A stretch of 47,444 nucleotides of DNA from Micrococcales bacterium (GTDB lineage: Bacteria > Actinomycetota > Actinomycetes > Actinomycetales > Cellulomonadaceae), in the NCBI GenBank assembly GCA_009779195.1, contig WRET01000019.1, forward strand, positions 1-47,444, given 5' to 3'. Below, piece after piece: positions 34,390-45,985 of the stretch. Below the pieces are notes generated by a model. It worked only from the letters and a program-made list of their open reading frames with translations, was not told the DNA's origin and did not search any database. The position numbers were made by a program, and so were the translations under genes. The number at the start of each line of letters is the position of its first letter. The first letter of the stretch is position 1.

Positions 34390-34668
34390 ATGATCACCGC
34401 CATCGTCCACATCCATGCTGACCCTGCGCTCATCCCTGAGGTGGCGCAGAAGGTTGCTGAGCTGCCGCAGGTGTCTGAGGTGTACTCGGTCACCGGGGAG
34501 GTCGACCTCATCGCCATGGTGCGGGTGCGCGAGCACGAAGAGCTGGCTGACGCCATCGCCGACGCGCTCAGCAAGGTCGACGGTGTGTTGAGCACCCAGA
34601 CCTACATCGCGTTCCGGACCTACACACGCCACGACCTGGACGCAGCGTTCGCCCTCGGGGTGGACTGA
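34390..34668 (+). CDS. Stand-alone AsnC/Lrp RAM-domain protein
   Basis: 92 residues, only the ligand-binding RAM domain without a helix-turn-helix (MITAIVHIHADPALIPEVAQ, SEVYSVTGEVDLIAMVRV, HDLDAAFALG). Such proteins bind amino acids or other small ligands as oligomers. The start at 34390 gives the usual MITAIV; ATGs at 34378 and 34381 are in frame. No clear ribosome binding site. It follows the degenerate gene on the other strand. Confidence 0.85.
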   Translation: MITAIVHIHADPALIPEVAQKVAELPQVSEVYSVTGEVDLIAMVRVREHEELADAIADALSKVDGVLSTQTYIAFRTYTRHDLDAAFALGVD

Positions 34669-34730
34669 CGGGCTCGGCGGTCAAGCACCAGGTAGCACGC
34701 ACAAACTGACCAGGTGAGGCGAGCTGGGGG

Positions 34731-35768
34731 TCAGGGCTGGGCCAACGGGGTCCCGGGCTGCTCAGTGCTCGACGCGGGGAGCGTGGTGGGCTTCGGTTTC
34801 GCGGCAGGCTGCGGGGTTGAGGCGGGACGTGTGGCCGGTTTGGCAACGGGCTGTGCAGCGGGTTGTGTGGTCGGTTTGGCAGCAGGTTGTGCGGTCGCTT
34901 GTGGTGCAGGTTGCGCGGTCGCCTGCGCTGCGGGTCGTGCGGTCGCCTGGGTGGCGGGTTGCGGGCTGGAGGTGGACAGGTCCAGGCCGCCTGCGTCGCC
35001 GAACTTCTCGGCGAGGAACGCACCGTGCGCGGCCAGGGCGATGGCGTCACGCTCGGACAGGGCGTGGAGCATCTCCTCCAGGGTCGTGCCAAGCAGGTCG
35101 AGCTGTTCGACCAGGATCGTCGTGGACGTCTTGCCGGGCAGGACGTGGTGGGTCTCGGCGAAGCCCCGGGGCAGCTCCAGGTAGGTGTCGACCGCTTCGG
35201 GCAGGTAGCGGGTGGCGGTGCTCACCACGGTCCACGAGTCTTGCGACCCGAGGCTGTCCAGGCGCGGGACCATCTGGTTGATCGCCACGGTGACCCGTCG
35301 TACCTGCACAGCGACCGCCGGGGGTACTTGGCCTGCGATCCGCTGCTCGACTTTCGCGACCGCGTGGAGGGCCTGCGCGCCCGGTGACAGCGACTCGGAT
35401 GGTGCGGCGGTGACCTGCTCGACGGGTTGGTTGTACCAGATGGTCTCTTGCGTCTGGCCGGCACGCCACCGCAAGTAGTCGCGGTTGAGGAAGCCGGAGT
35501 AGGTGACAAGCCCAGCCCACAGCCCAAAGATGACGGGCACACTCATGAGGCCGAGCTGGAAGGGGGCGATCCACGCCGCCGCCGACCCTGCGCACCCGAC
35601 GGCCGCAGCGGTCCAGAACTTCAGGTTCCTGACCCGTATCCCGGTGTACAAGAACCCGACGAAGGAGAACAGGCCCCAGCCGAAGACCACCGGGACCATC
35701 CACTTGCTGTGCCACAGCCGCCATGTCCGGCTCCCGAGCCTGGACTCGGGGGTGTTCTTCCTGCCCAT
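34731..35768 (-). CDS. Membrane protein with low-complexity tail, 345 aa
   Basis: Basic N-terminus (GRKNTPESRLGSRTWRLW), three membrane spans in residues 22-105 (VPVVFGWGLFSFVGFLY, FWTAAAVGCAGSAAAWI, SVPVIFGLWAGLVTYSG), then a cytoplasmic helical domain (VRRVTVAINQMVPRLDSL, YLPEAVDTYLELP, LGTTLEEMLHALSE) and a 90-residue Ala/Pro/Gln/Thr tail with repeated QPA-T units. The helical domain resembles XpaC-like (5-bromo-4-chloroindolyl phosphate hydrolysis) proteins, a weak resemblance. Function unknown. Confidence 0.75.
   Translation of the reverse strand: MGRKNTPESRLGSRTWRLWHSKWMVPVVFGWGLFSFVGFLYTGIRVRNLKFWTAAAVGCAGSAAAWIAPFQLGLMSVPVIFGLWAGLVTYSGFLNRDYLRWRAGQTQETIWYNQPVEQVTAAPSESLSPGAQALHAVAKVEQRIAGQVPPAVAVQVRRVTVAINQMVPRLDSLGSQDSWTVVSTATRYLPEAVDTYLELPRGFAETHHVLPGKTSTTILVEQLDLLGTTLEEMLHALSERDAIALAAHGAFLAEKFGDAGGLDLSTSSPQPATQATARPAAQATAQPAPQATAQPAAKPTTQPAAQPVAKPATRPASTPQPAAKPKPTTLPASSTEQPGTPLAQP
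34770..34990 (-). repeat. Degenerate tandem repeat in the tail of the membrane protein
   Basis: Short units of about 24 bases code variants of QPAAQATA and KPTTQPAAQP. The repeat is imperfect and in frame, so it lengthens the disordered tail without breaking the gene. Confidence 0.6.
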
Positions 35769-35833
35769 GGGTTGCCTGCTCTCGTCGTGTGCTGCGTCGA
35801 TTGTGGCACGTCAGGCGCGACCGGCGTAGCAGA

Positions 35834-36883
35834 TCAGGAACTCGCGGCCCGCCAGCGTGCCAGGACGTCGGCGGCGGCACCGGAGTCGACAGACGTCGTA
35901 GCCAGGGCGAGGCCTGCCGCAAACCTCTCGGTCAGCGTCCCGGTGCCTGTGCCTGGCAGGGTGCCGTCGGCGACCAGACCCGCGGCGGCGTTGAGCAGGA
36001 CGGTCTCGCGGACTGCTCCTCCACGCCCGGCGAGCACCTCTACGACGACCTTGGCGTTGGCTGCCGCGTCGCCTCCACGCAGGTCGGCGACGGTGATCGG
36101 GGCCAGGCCCAGATCAGCGACGGCGTCGACGACTTGTTCGTCGACCTGCCCGTCGTGCACCTGCCAGATACGTGAGGGGCCAGTCGGTGCGAGCTCGTCC
36201 AGGCCGTCGGTGTCACCGCGGAAGACCAACGCTGACGTGCCGCGGCCGGCCAGCACCCCCGCGACCAGCGGCGCCATACGGCGGTCCGCCACCCCGATCG
36301 CCACCGACGGGGGCTGGGCAGGGTTGGTCAACGGTCCCAGGAAGTTGAACGTCGTGCCGATACCGAGCTCTTTGCGGGCCTCGCCGGCGTAGCGCATCGA
36401 CGGGTGGAACACCTGCGCAAAACAGAAAGTGATCCCGACCTCGGTCGCCAGCTCGGCGACACGGGCCGGCGGGTGCGACAGGTCGATACCCAAGGCTTCG
36501 AGGACGTCCGCCGACCCCGACGCCGACGACATGGCACGGTTGCCGTGCTTGACCACGGTGATACCGGCCCCGGCGACGACCAGCGCCGCCATCGTCGACA
36601 CGTTGACCGTGCGGGCCATGTCACCGCCGGTCCCGACGACGTCCACCGAACGTCGCGGCACGGTGAACCGGCGTGCGTGGACCAGCATCTGGTCAGCCAG
36701 ACCAGCGAGCTCGGCGACAGTCTCGCCTTTGGCCCGCAACCCCAGCAGGAACGCGGCGACTTTCGGCGTGGACGCCGCACCGGCCATGATCTGGCCCATG
36801 GCCCAGCCGGTCTGCTCGGCGGTGAGGTCTTGCCGAGCGACCAGCGCGGTGAACAGCTGCGGCCAGGTAGGCGCGTCGCTCAC
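35834..36883 (-). CDS. trpD: Anthranilate phosphoribosyltransferase
   Basis: 349 residues. Transfers phosphoribose to anthranilate in tryptophan synthesis. The PRPP-binding loop reads [18 protein letters not shown], and [22 protein letters not shown] is intact, as is the later GPLTNPAQP. The common GTGGDGxxTFN is here [11 protein letters not shown], a mild variation. GTG at 36883 overlaps the TGA of the upstream receiver-like gene (GTGA), so the two are coupled. No other trp gene is nearby. Confidence 0.95.
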   Translation of the reverse strand: MSDAPTWPQLFTALVARQDLTAEQTGWAMGQIMAGAASTPKVAAFLLGLRAKGETVAELAGLADQMLVHARRFTVPRRSVDVVGTGGDMARTVNVSTMAALVVAGAGITVVKHGNRAMSSASGSADVLEALGIDLSHPPARVAELATEVGITFCFAQVFHPSMRYAGEARKELGIGTTFNFLGPLTNPAQPPSVAIGVADRRMAPLVAGVLAGRGTSALVFRGDTDGLDELAPTGPSRIWQVHDGQVDEQVVDAVADLGLAPITVADLRGGDAAANAKVVVEVLAGRGGAVRETVLLNAAAGLVADGTLPGTGTGTLTERFAAGLALATTSVDSGAAADVLARWRAASS

Positions 36884-37284
36884 GCCGCGATCGGACCGTC
36901 GAGCAGCTGCACCACAGCGTCGTGGATCACCATCGGGTCCAGCGGGCGCACCGCGACGTACTCAGCGTTCGACCAGGAGGCCAGCCAGGCGTCGGTGGGT
37001 CGTGCGATGACGACGACCACCGGCGCGCAGTCTTCGATCTCGTCCTTGAGCTGGCGCGCCAGGCCCATACCGCCGACCTTGTCCGTCTCGGCGTCGAGGA
37101 TGAACAGGTCGACGTCGCCGGTGCGGGCCTGGGCGACCACCACGTCGGACGTGGCGACCTCGACCCAGCAGATATCGGGGCTGTCAGCGTCAAGACGGGG
37201 CCCGACGGTCAGCCGGACCTCCTCACGGACGTCGACGTCGTCGGAGTACAGCACGATCCGGGGGCCTGGTTCGGTGTCGGTCAT
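36880..37284 (-). CDS. Receiver-like protein, 134 aa
   Basis: A single receiver-fold protein. DD near the start ([12 protein letters not shown]), a central strand [15 protein letters not shown] with the candidate phospho-Asp, and [12 protein letters not shown] where the switch Thr/Ser would be. The conserved Lys loop is AVRPLDP, which lacks the Lys, so it may not be a normal phospho-receiver. AAGGA lies 6 bases before the ATG at 37284. Coupled to trpD, a partner pair commonly kept in actinobacteria; role unknown. Confidence 0.8.
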   Translation of the reverse strand: MTDTEPGPRIVLYSDDVDVREEVRLTVGPRLDADSPDICWVEVATSDVVVAQARTGDVDLFILDAETDKVGGMGLARQLKDEIEDCAPVVVVIARPTDAWLASWSNAEYVAVRPLDPMVIHDAVVQLLDGPIAA

Positions 37285-37526
37285 CAGTGATCCTTCGTCG
37301 GCTTCGTTCAGCTGCGTCCACGAGCATGGCACACCACCGGACCGCAGGGCATGGTCCGTGGGGCGCGTCGGCGATAGTCTAGGCCCATAGTCCTGGCGGT
37401 GGACACGCATCGGCCGTGTGAATCTCCACGTCTTTTCGGTGGGCCCAGATTCGGTGCGTCGGGGTGTGTCCCAGGGCCAGCCTGCGCAAGAGTAGACGGA
37501 CCACACCGAACACACGGAGAGCGACT

Positions 37527-38141
37527 ATGGCTGACTACACGTTGCCCGACCTGCCCTACGACTACGCGGCGCTGGAGCCGCACATCTCGGGCCGGATCAT
37601 GGCGCTGCACCACGACAAGCACCACGCCACCTACGTGGCCGGTGCGAACACCGCGGTGGAGAAGCTGGCCGCCGCGCGCGACGCCGACGACTACGCGGCC
37701 GTGAACATGCTGACCAAGAACCTCGCGTTCAACCTCGGCGGGCACGTCAACCACACGATGTTCTGGGCGAACCTGTCTCCCGACGGCGGTGGCCGGCCTG
37801 ACGGCGAGCTGGGCGCAGCGATCGACGAGCACTTCGGGTCGTTCGACAAGTTCGCTGCCCAGTTCACCGCGAACGCCCTGGGTATCCAGGGGTCGGGCTG
37901 GTCGGTGCTGGCCTGGGACTGCGTCGGCGAACGTCTGGTGCTCCTGCAGCAGTACGACCACCAGACGAACTTCCCGCTCGGCACGGTGCCGGTCGTCATC
38001 TTGGACATGTGGGAGCACGCGTTCTACCTCGACTACGTCAACGTCAAACCCGACTACATCACGTCGTGGTGGAACATCGTCAGCTGGTCCGACGCCGCCG
38101 ACCGCTTCGCCAAGGCCCGCGCTGCTGGGCTCCTCATCTGA
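37527..38141 (+). CDS. sodA: Superoxide dismutase (Fe/Mn)
   Basis: 204 residues. Metal ligands are all present: His in MALHHDKHH, His in HVNHTMFW, and Asp and His in [11 protein letters not shown]. It dismutates superoxide in the cytoplasm. GGAGAG lies upstream of the ATG at 37527. Mn is favoured by the GIQGSGW segment, but this is not decisive. A strong terminator follows. Confidence 0.96.
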   Translation: MADYTLPDLPYDYAALEPHISGRIMALHHDKHHATYVAGANTAVEKLAAARDADDYAAVNMLTKNLAFNLGGHVNHTMFWANLSPDGGGRPDGELGAAIDEHFGSFDKFAAQFTANALGIQGSGWSVLAWDCVGERLVLLQQYDHQTNFPLGTVPVVILDMWEHAFYLDYVNVKPDYITSWWNIVSWSDAADRFAKARAAGLLI

Positions 38142-38169
38142 CCGCGCCTGCGTGAAGCACTCGACCTGA

Positions 38170-38202
38170 CAGCGGTGCGGGCGGGGTCCGCCCGCACCGC
38201 TG
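38170..38202 (+). terminator. Terminator after sodA
   Basis: A perfect stem of 14-15 base pairs (AGCGGTGCGGGCGG with its complement) closes a GGT loop at 38185-38187. It lies 29 bases past the sodA stop, before the convergent RNA-repair operon. Confidence 0.8.
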
Positions 38203-38284
38203 CCACGTCTTGCCGTGTCCTGTCGACGCACGGTCCAGGCAGGTTTGCCCAGCCCCGCCGGTGTTCCACCGTCCTGGGACGGTC

Positions 38285-39423
38285 TCAGGGGCTGATCTTG
38301 TAGCGGACCTGGTGGGCTTCGGCGGGGACGGGGACTTCCCAGCGGCGCAGCATCTGGTCGAGGGCGGTGTTGGACAAGGTGGTGTCGCGGTTGGTGTTGC
38401 GGCGTTTGATGACCGGTTCGGGGCTCTCGAGGTAGACGACCTCGACGTGGGCGTCGTAGGCGTACAGCAGGTCCAGGGTCCGGGCGCGGACACGGCTCGA
38501 CAGGTGGGTGGCGTTCCACACGAACGGTTCGCGTGCGCGCAACAGCTCGCGGGCGCGGTCGGTGACCAGGTGAGCGGCAGCTCCAGTGTTGCGGCCATGG
38601 GTCAGGCCCAGCTCGGCGACGGCGTCGTCGAAGGACACCACGGGCAGGTCAGGGGCGTGGCGGGCCACCCAGGTGTTCTTTCCCGATGCGGGCATACCTG
38701 ACATGACCACGACGTGCGAACCAGGTGTGGCGTAGAACGGGTGGTCCACGCTGATCGCGCCGTGGCGGCGCCGGTACACCAGGCGGGTGTGCGCGTCGGC
38801 GTAGGGGTATTCGGTGCCGTAGCACCCTTCGTCGCGGGCGACCTCGCGGAACAGCTCGACGGCGGCGACGGACTCGTCCATGTCGGCGCAGATCCGTCCG
38901 CGGGCGTCAGCCTCTGCCAACGCTGCGATATCGCGGATGGACAGCTCCCACGACAGCATGCGCACGACGTACTCCGCCGAGTCGCCCGCACGGTTCCCGG
39001 CTACCGCGTAGAACGGTTCCATGTGGTGGCGGACCAACCGGCAGACACGTTCGCGCAGCGGAAACCGGACCCCGGCCTGCCACAGCCAACGACGGGCGTC
39101 GATGGCGCCGATCCGGCCGTGCCCGGCGCTGGAGATCCGCCCGTCCTCGACGATGGTGCACGCGGCTTTGCCCAGGTCGTGGAACAACGTCGCGTAGAAC
39201 AGCACGAGACGGTCGTCGGCGCTGCCCTGGGCGTAGTCGGGAAGGTCGACCATGACCTCGCAGGCCATGCGGGTGTGGATGAGCACATCGCCCTCGCCGT
39301 GGAACTCGGGCTGCTGGGGTGTGTTGGCCAACGGCGCCAGGATGTCGACCTCGTCGAGCACACCCGCCCAGTCGATGGTGCCACCGGCATCAGGCACGAG
39401 CTCTCGCAGCGTCGCGTCGTCGC

Positions 39424-39427
<4 letters not shown>
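38285..39427 (-). CDS. HD-Pnk: HD phosphoesterase / polynucleotide kinase
   Basis: 380 residues. The N-terminal HD domain has the HxxxD-type motif FHDLGKA (H83, D84) and later RHHMEPF; the C-terminal P-loop kinase has GMPASGKNT (K250), VVSFDDAV and a lid region. HD-Pnk enzymes (characterised from Runella) heal RNA ends by removing 2',3'-phosphates and adding a 5'-phosphate. ATG at 39427 overlaps the RNA ligase stop (ATGA), so healing and sealing enzymes are coupled. Confidence 0.88.
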
Positions 39428-42114
<2,687 letters not shown>

Positions 42115-42160
42115 ACTGTGACGCTACCGACCACCACCCACACGCACGGGCCCATCCCTG

Positions 42161-42192
42161 CAATAAACATCCTATGATGGAATGTTTTATTG
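42161..42192 (+). promoter_or_regulatory. AT-rich dyad and -10 box upstream of the ROK gene
   Basis: CAATAAACAT (42161-42170) and ATGTTTTATTG (42182-42192) form an imperfect inverted repeat, with TATGAT (42173-42178) between them as a good -10. It stands out in GC-rich surroundings and lies 126 bases before the ROK kinase start. It is probably an operator for a sugar or nitrogen regulator; which one is open. Confidence 0.5.
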
Positions 42193-42317
42193 ATGGGTGA
42201 AACAGCAGGAAAACGGGCGGGCTGGCAGAGCGAAATGCTGTGGGGTCACTCGGTTGGGGCTGTCGTCGGGCTTCATGGGCTGTTCCGGGCTACCGTCAGT
42301 ACGACGGAAGGAGGGCC

Positions 42318-43265
42318 GTGCACGCCATCGGAGTGGATGTCGGAGGGACGAAGATCGCAGCCGGGGTCGTGACCGCAGACGGGCAGATCGTGGCCAAGAC
42401 GACGCTGCGCACGGACCGGTCCAGCGCCGACTCGGTGGACGCAGGGATCGTCGCGGCGTGCGAGTCGTTGCTGGGCGATTACGACGTCACCGCGGTAGGG
42501 CTGGCGGCTCCGGGGTTCATCAGCGCTGACCGTACGACGGTCCATTTCGCTCCGAACCTGCCGTGGCGTGACCACCCGCTGCGCCAGAACGTGGCACGGC
42601 GGCTGGGCATCGACACGGTCGCGGTGGAGAACGACGCGAGCGCCGCCGGGTGGGCTGAGTCGCGGTTCGGGGCTGCGAAGGGGCTGTCCGACGTGGTGAT
42701 GCTCACTTTGGGCACCGGGCTGGGTGGGGCGATCATCACAGGCGGTGCGTTGGTGCGTGGGGCGTGGGGGATGGCTGCGGAGATCGGGCATATGCGGGTC
42801 GTCCCTGAGGGGCACCACTGCGGGTGCGGGCAGGAGGGCTGCTGGGAGCAGTACGTGTCAGGTTCGGCGCTGGTGCGCGAAGCGCAGGCGGTGGCCTCGT
42901 CCCGGCCGGTGCGTGCCACCCGCCTGCTGGAGCTGGCGGGAGGCAAGGCCCGGCGGATCACGGGTGTGCACATCACCAAAGCCGCCCGCGAGGGCGATGA
43001 GCTGTCGTTGGAGCTGCTGGCCTGGATCGGGCGGTGGGTCGGCGAAGGCGCCGCGTCGTTGGTCGCGGTGCTGGACCCGCAGATCGTCGTCGTCGGCGGT
43101 GGGTTGTCCGATGCGGGCGACATGGTGCTCGTCCCTGCGCGGTACGCCTTCGAGCGGCGGTTGTCAGCCGGAGAGTTCCGGCCGCTGGTGCCGATCGAGG
43201 TGGCGGCGCTGGGTAACGACGCGGGGATCGTGGGGGCCGCCGACCTGGCGTGGAACTACGAGTAG
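42318..43265 (+). CDS. ROK-family glucokinase
   Basis: 315 residues. The ATP site GVDVGGTKIAAGVV is at the start. The substrate His/Asp segments (VENDASAAGWAE, LGTGLGGAI) and the ROK zinc motif CGCGQEGCWEQY are intact. It phosphorylates glucose for glycolysis; there is no helix-turn-helix, so it is a kinase and not a repressor. GTG at 42318 has GGAAGGAGG 3-4 bases upstream. In the same neighbourhood as pfp and an acyltransferase gene, typical for Micrococcales. Confidence 0.92.
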   Translation: MHAIGVDVGGTKIAAGVVTADGQIVAKTTLRTDRSSADSVDAGIVAACESLLGDYDVTAVGLAAPGFISADRTTVHFAPNLPWRDHPLRQNVARRLGIDTVAVENDASAAGWAESRFGAAKGLSDVVMLTLGTGLGGAIITGGALVRGAWGMAAEIGHMRVVPEGHHCGCGQEGCWEQYVSGSALVREAQAVASSRPVRATRLLELAGGKARRITGVHITKAAREGDELSLELLAWIGRWVGEGAASLVAVLDPQIVVVGGGLSDAGDMVLVPARYAFERRLSAGEFRPLVPIEVAALGNDAGIVGAADLAWNYE

Positions 43266-43307
43266 GGCGTTCGTGGTGACCTCGCGCATGCCACGGCACA
43301 TGCCTGG

Positions 43308-43832
43308 CTAGACGACTGCGCCGGTCTCGTCGTCGTCGGGGTCGCGACGGTGGGGCATACGCCAGAACAGCACAGCGACACCGGCGACGAAGACCACGAT
43401 GGAGGCGTGGACGACCACGCGGTCGGCCGACGGCCACAACAGCAAGAGCACCAGCCAGAAGGCAGGTATGCCGAGCGCGGCGAACCACGCCATGGTCAGC
43501 AGGGGGTCGCCGCCGAGGATGGGGGGAGGTTCGGGCGGGACGAAGTGTTCTTGTCCGTCGACCTCGCGTTCGGCGGCGTCGATCTGCTCGGTGCCGTCCC
43601 AGTCGCGCCCGGAGCGGGCAGTGGCTGGGTCGGGCAGCCTCAGCTCACCGAGGGGGCCGAGGTCGTCGATGATGTCCGCCCACGGGTCGCGAGCTTCGGC
43701 CAGCTCAGGGTCGCACTTCGGTGATAGGTCGTCCTCGGTGCCCGATGGGAGAGGTGGGTCTTTCGGGTCCGTCTCCGGGCTCGCAGGGTCCGGGTTGGCA
43801 GGATCGACGGGTTCGTCGTCACGGCTGACCAT
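43308..43832 (-). CDS. Acidic two-span membrane protein, 174 aa
   Basis: An acidic, Pro/Asp-rich cytoplasmic N-terminus (PDPASPETDPKDPP, DLSPKCDPELAEARDP), then two membrane spans near 112-160 (MAWFAALGIPAFWLVLLLLW, VVVHASIVVFVAGVAVLFW) and a short charged end (MPHRRDPDDDETG). No family recognised; proteins of this design are common in actinobacteria. Convergent with the ROK kinase gene. Confidence 0.7.
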   Translation of the reverse strand: MVSRDDEPVDPANPDPASPETDPKDPPLPSGTEDDLSPKCDPELAEARDPWADIIDDLGPLGELRLPDPATARSGRDWDGTEQIDAAEREVDGQEHFVPPEPPPILGGDPLLTMAWFAALGIPAFWLVLLLLWPSADRVVVHASIVVFVAGVAVLFWRMPHRRDPDDDETGAVV

Positions 43833-43896
43833 GGGAGAACTCTAGAGTCTGGGTAGAGTCGTCGCGTTGGGCCGCGCAGGGTACGAGAGGAACACG

Positions 43897-44676
43897 GTGT
43901 TCTACTGGCTGGTCAAGCGGATCCTTGCCGGTCCTCTGCTCAAGCTCGTGTACCGGCCGTGGATCCGCGGCGCCCGGAACGTGCCTGCCGCCGGTGCGGC
44001 GATCCTCGCCTCGAACCACCAGGCCGTCATCGACTCGTTCTTCCTGCCGCTGATGCTCGACCGCCAGATCGTGTTCATCGGCAAGCAGGAGTACTTCACC
44101 GGCACAGGGGTGAAAGGTCGTCTGGTCTCGGGTTTCATGCGCGGGGTAGGCACGATCCCGGTGGACCGCTCCGGTGGGCGGGCATCGGAGGCGGCGCTGG
44201 CCACGGGGCTGCGGCACCTGCACGACGGGGGGGTGTTCGGCATCTACCCCGAGGGCACGCGCAGCCCAGACGGGCGTCTGTACCGGGGCAAGACGGGTGT
44301 GGCACGGCTCGCGCTGGAGTCGGGGGCACCGGTGATCCCGGTGGCGATGGTCGGCACCGCGGCGGCCCAGCCGATCGGCCGGCGCATCCCCAAGATCATG
44401 CGGATCGGGGTTGTCGTGGGCAAACCCCTAGACTTCACCCGCTACCGGGGTATGGAGGACGACCGGTTCATCTTGCGCTCGGTGACCGACGAGATCATGT
44501 ACGCGATCATGAGCCTGTCCGGCCAGGAGTACGTGGACGTGTACGCCGCGACCCAGAAGGCCCGGATCGCCACCGGCCACCCTGCGGCCTCCGGCGACGT
44601 CGCCGACCACCTGCCCGCCGCGCCTGGCGGACGGCCGGTGCCAGACGTGGCACCACCAGAGCCTCCTGCGGAATGA
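43897..44676 (+). CDS. 1-acyl-glycerol-3-phosphate acyltransferase
   Basis: 259 residues, PlsC-like. The acyltransferase motif NHxxxxD is in ASNHQAVIDSFF; FIGKQEYF, GTIPVDRSGG and the EGTR motif in IYPEGTRSPDG follow. It acylates lysophosphatidic acid in membrane lipid synthesis. The C-terminal 40 residues are Pro/Ala-rich. GTG at 43897 has a GAGAGG site 6 bases upstream. A terminator separates it from pfp. Confidence 0.92.
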   Translation: MFYWLVKRILAGPLLKLVYRPWIRGARNVPAAGAAILASNHQAVIDSFFLPLMLDRQIVFIGKQEYFTGTGVKGRLVSGFMRGVGTIPVDRSGGRASEAALATGLRHLHDGGVFGIYPEGTRSPDGRLYRGKTGVARLALESGAPVIPVAMVGTAAAQPIGRRIPKIMRIGVVVGKPLDFTRYRGMEDDRFILRSVTDEIMYAIMSLSGQEYVDVYAATQKARIATGHPAASGDVADHLPAAPGGRPVPDVAPPEPPAE

Positions 44677-44679
44677 ACC

Positions 44680-44708
44680 AGTGCCCTGGTGCGGTGCACC
44701 AGGGCACT
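44680..44708 (+). terminator. Terminator after the acyltransferase
   Basis: AGTGCCCTGGTGC (44680-44692) pairs perfectly with 44696-44708 around a GGT loop, a 13-bp stem. The pfp gene starts about 60 bases later and so needs its own promoter. Confidence 0.75.
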
Positions 44709-44767
44709 AGGATGACTAGGGTCAGATGCCTACTGAGGCACGCCTGAATCGACCCGAGAGGTGCATG

Positions 44768-45985
44768 ATGACCGTCCGTCGTGTCGCGTTGCTCACCGCT
44801 GGTGGTTTCGCTCCCTGCCTGTCGTCCGCTGTCGGAGGACTGATCGAGCGGTACACCGAGATCGCCCCGGAGGTCGAGATCATCGCATACCAGCACGGCT
44901 ATCACGGCCTGCTGCTGGGGGACAAGCTCGTCATCGACGACGAGATCCGCCGCAACGCCGCGGTCTTGCACCAGTTCGGCGGCTCGCCGATCGGCAACTC
45001 CCGGGTCAAGCTCACCAACCGCGCTGACGCGGAAAAACGTGGCCTGGTCAAACCCGGCCAGGACCCGCTGAAGGTCGCCGCCGACCAGCTCAAGGCAGAC
45101 GGGGTGCAGGTGCTGCACACCATCGGCGGGGACGACACGAACACCACCGCCGCCGACCTGGCGGCGTACCTGCACGAGAACGGTTACGAGCTGACCGTCG
45201 TCGGGCTGCCCAAGACCATCGACAACGACGTGGTGCCGATCCGCCAGTCCCTGGGCGCGTGGACCGCCGCCGAGCAGACCGCACGGTTCGCCGCGAACAT
45301 CATCGGCGAGCACCGGTCCGGGCCGCGGATGCTCATCGTCCACGAGGTCATGGGCCGCAGCTGCGGCTGGCTGACCGCTGCGGCTGCCGTCAAGTACCGC
45401 CAGTGGCTCGACGCGCAGCAGTGGCTGCCGGGTATCGGGCTGACCCGCGAGCGCTGGGACGTGCACGCGGTGCTCATCCCCGAGGTCCCCATCGACATCG
45501 ACGCCGAGGCCGCCCGGCTGCACACGCTCATGGACACCCAGGGCAACGTGAACATCTTCTTGTCCGAAGGGGCCGGGCTGCACGAGATCGTGGCCCAGCT
45601 GGAAGCCGCTGGCGAGCAGGTAGAACGCGACGCGTTCGGCCACGTGCGCCTGGACTCGATCAACCCTGGCCAGTGGTTCGCCAAGCAGTTCGCCGAGAAG
45701 CTGGGCGCTGAGAAGGTCATGGTCCAAAAGTCCGGGTACTTCTCCCGGGCGGCAGCGGCGAACGCCGAGGACCTGCGCCTGATCAAGTCGATGACCGACC
45801 TGGCTGTCGAGTGCGCCCTGCGCGGCGAGTCCGGCGTCATCGGCCACGACGAAGAAGCCGGCGACCGGCTGCGCGCCATCGAGTTCCCGCGGATCGCCGG
45901 GCACAAGCCGTTCGACGTCAACCTGCCGTGGTTCGCCGAGCTGCTGGCAGGTATCGGCCAGCCGTTCACACCGGCGGCCGCCTGA
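44768..45985 (+). CDS. pfp: PPi-dependent 6-phosphofructokinase
   Basis: 405 residues. The motif pair that separates PPi from ATP enzymes is clear: GGDDT in place of GGDGS and PKTIDND with Lys in place of PGTIDND. The MGR segment (VMGRSCGWL) is intact. It makes fructose-1,6-bisphosphate with pyrophosphate as donor and is reversible. ATG at 44768 (or 44765) follows a GAGAGG site. Its TGA overlaps the aroG ATG (TGATG), so the two are coupled. Confidence 0.93.
   Translation: MTVRRVALLTAGGFAPCLSSAVGGLIERYTEIAPEVEIIAYQHGYHGLLLGDKLVIDDEIRRNAAVLHQFGGSPIGNSRVKLTNRADAEKRGLVKPGQDPLKVAADQLKADGVQVLHTIGGDDTNTTAADLAAYLHENGYELTVVGLPKTIDNDVVPIRQSLGAWTAAEQTARFAANIIGEHRSGPRMLIVHEVMGRSCGWLTAAAAVKYRQWLDAQQWLPGIGLTRERWDVHAVLIPEVPIDIDAEAARLHTLMDTQGNVNIFLSEGAGLHEIVAQLEAAGEQVERDAFGHVRLDSINPGQWFAKQFAEKLGAEKVMVQKSGYFSRAAAANAEDLRLIKSMTDLAVECALRGESGVIGHDEEAGDRLRAIEFPRIAGHKPFDVNLPWFAELLAGIGQPFTPAAA

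Noticed and set aside
34800..35000. CRISPR-like repeat array
   Set aside because: The repeats are in frame inside a coding sequence, imperfect, and without spacer structure.
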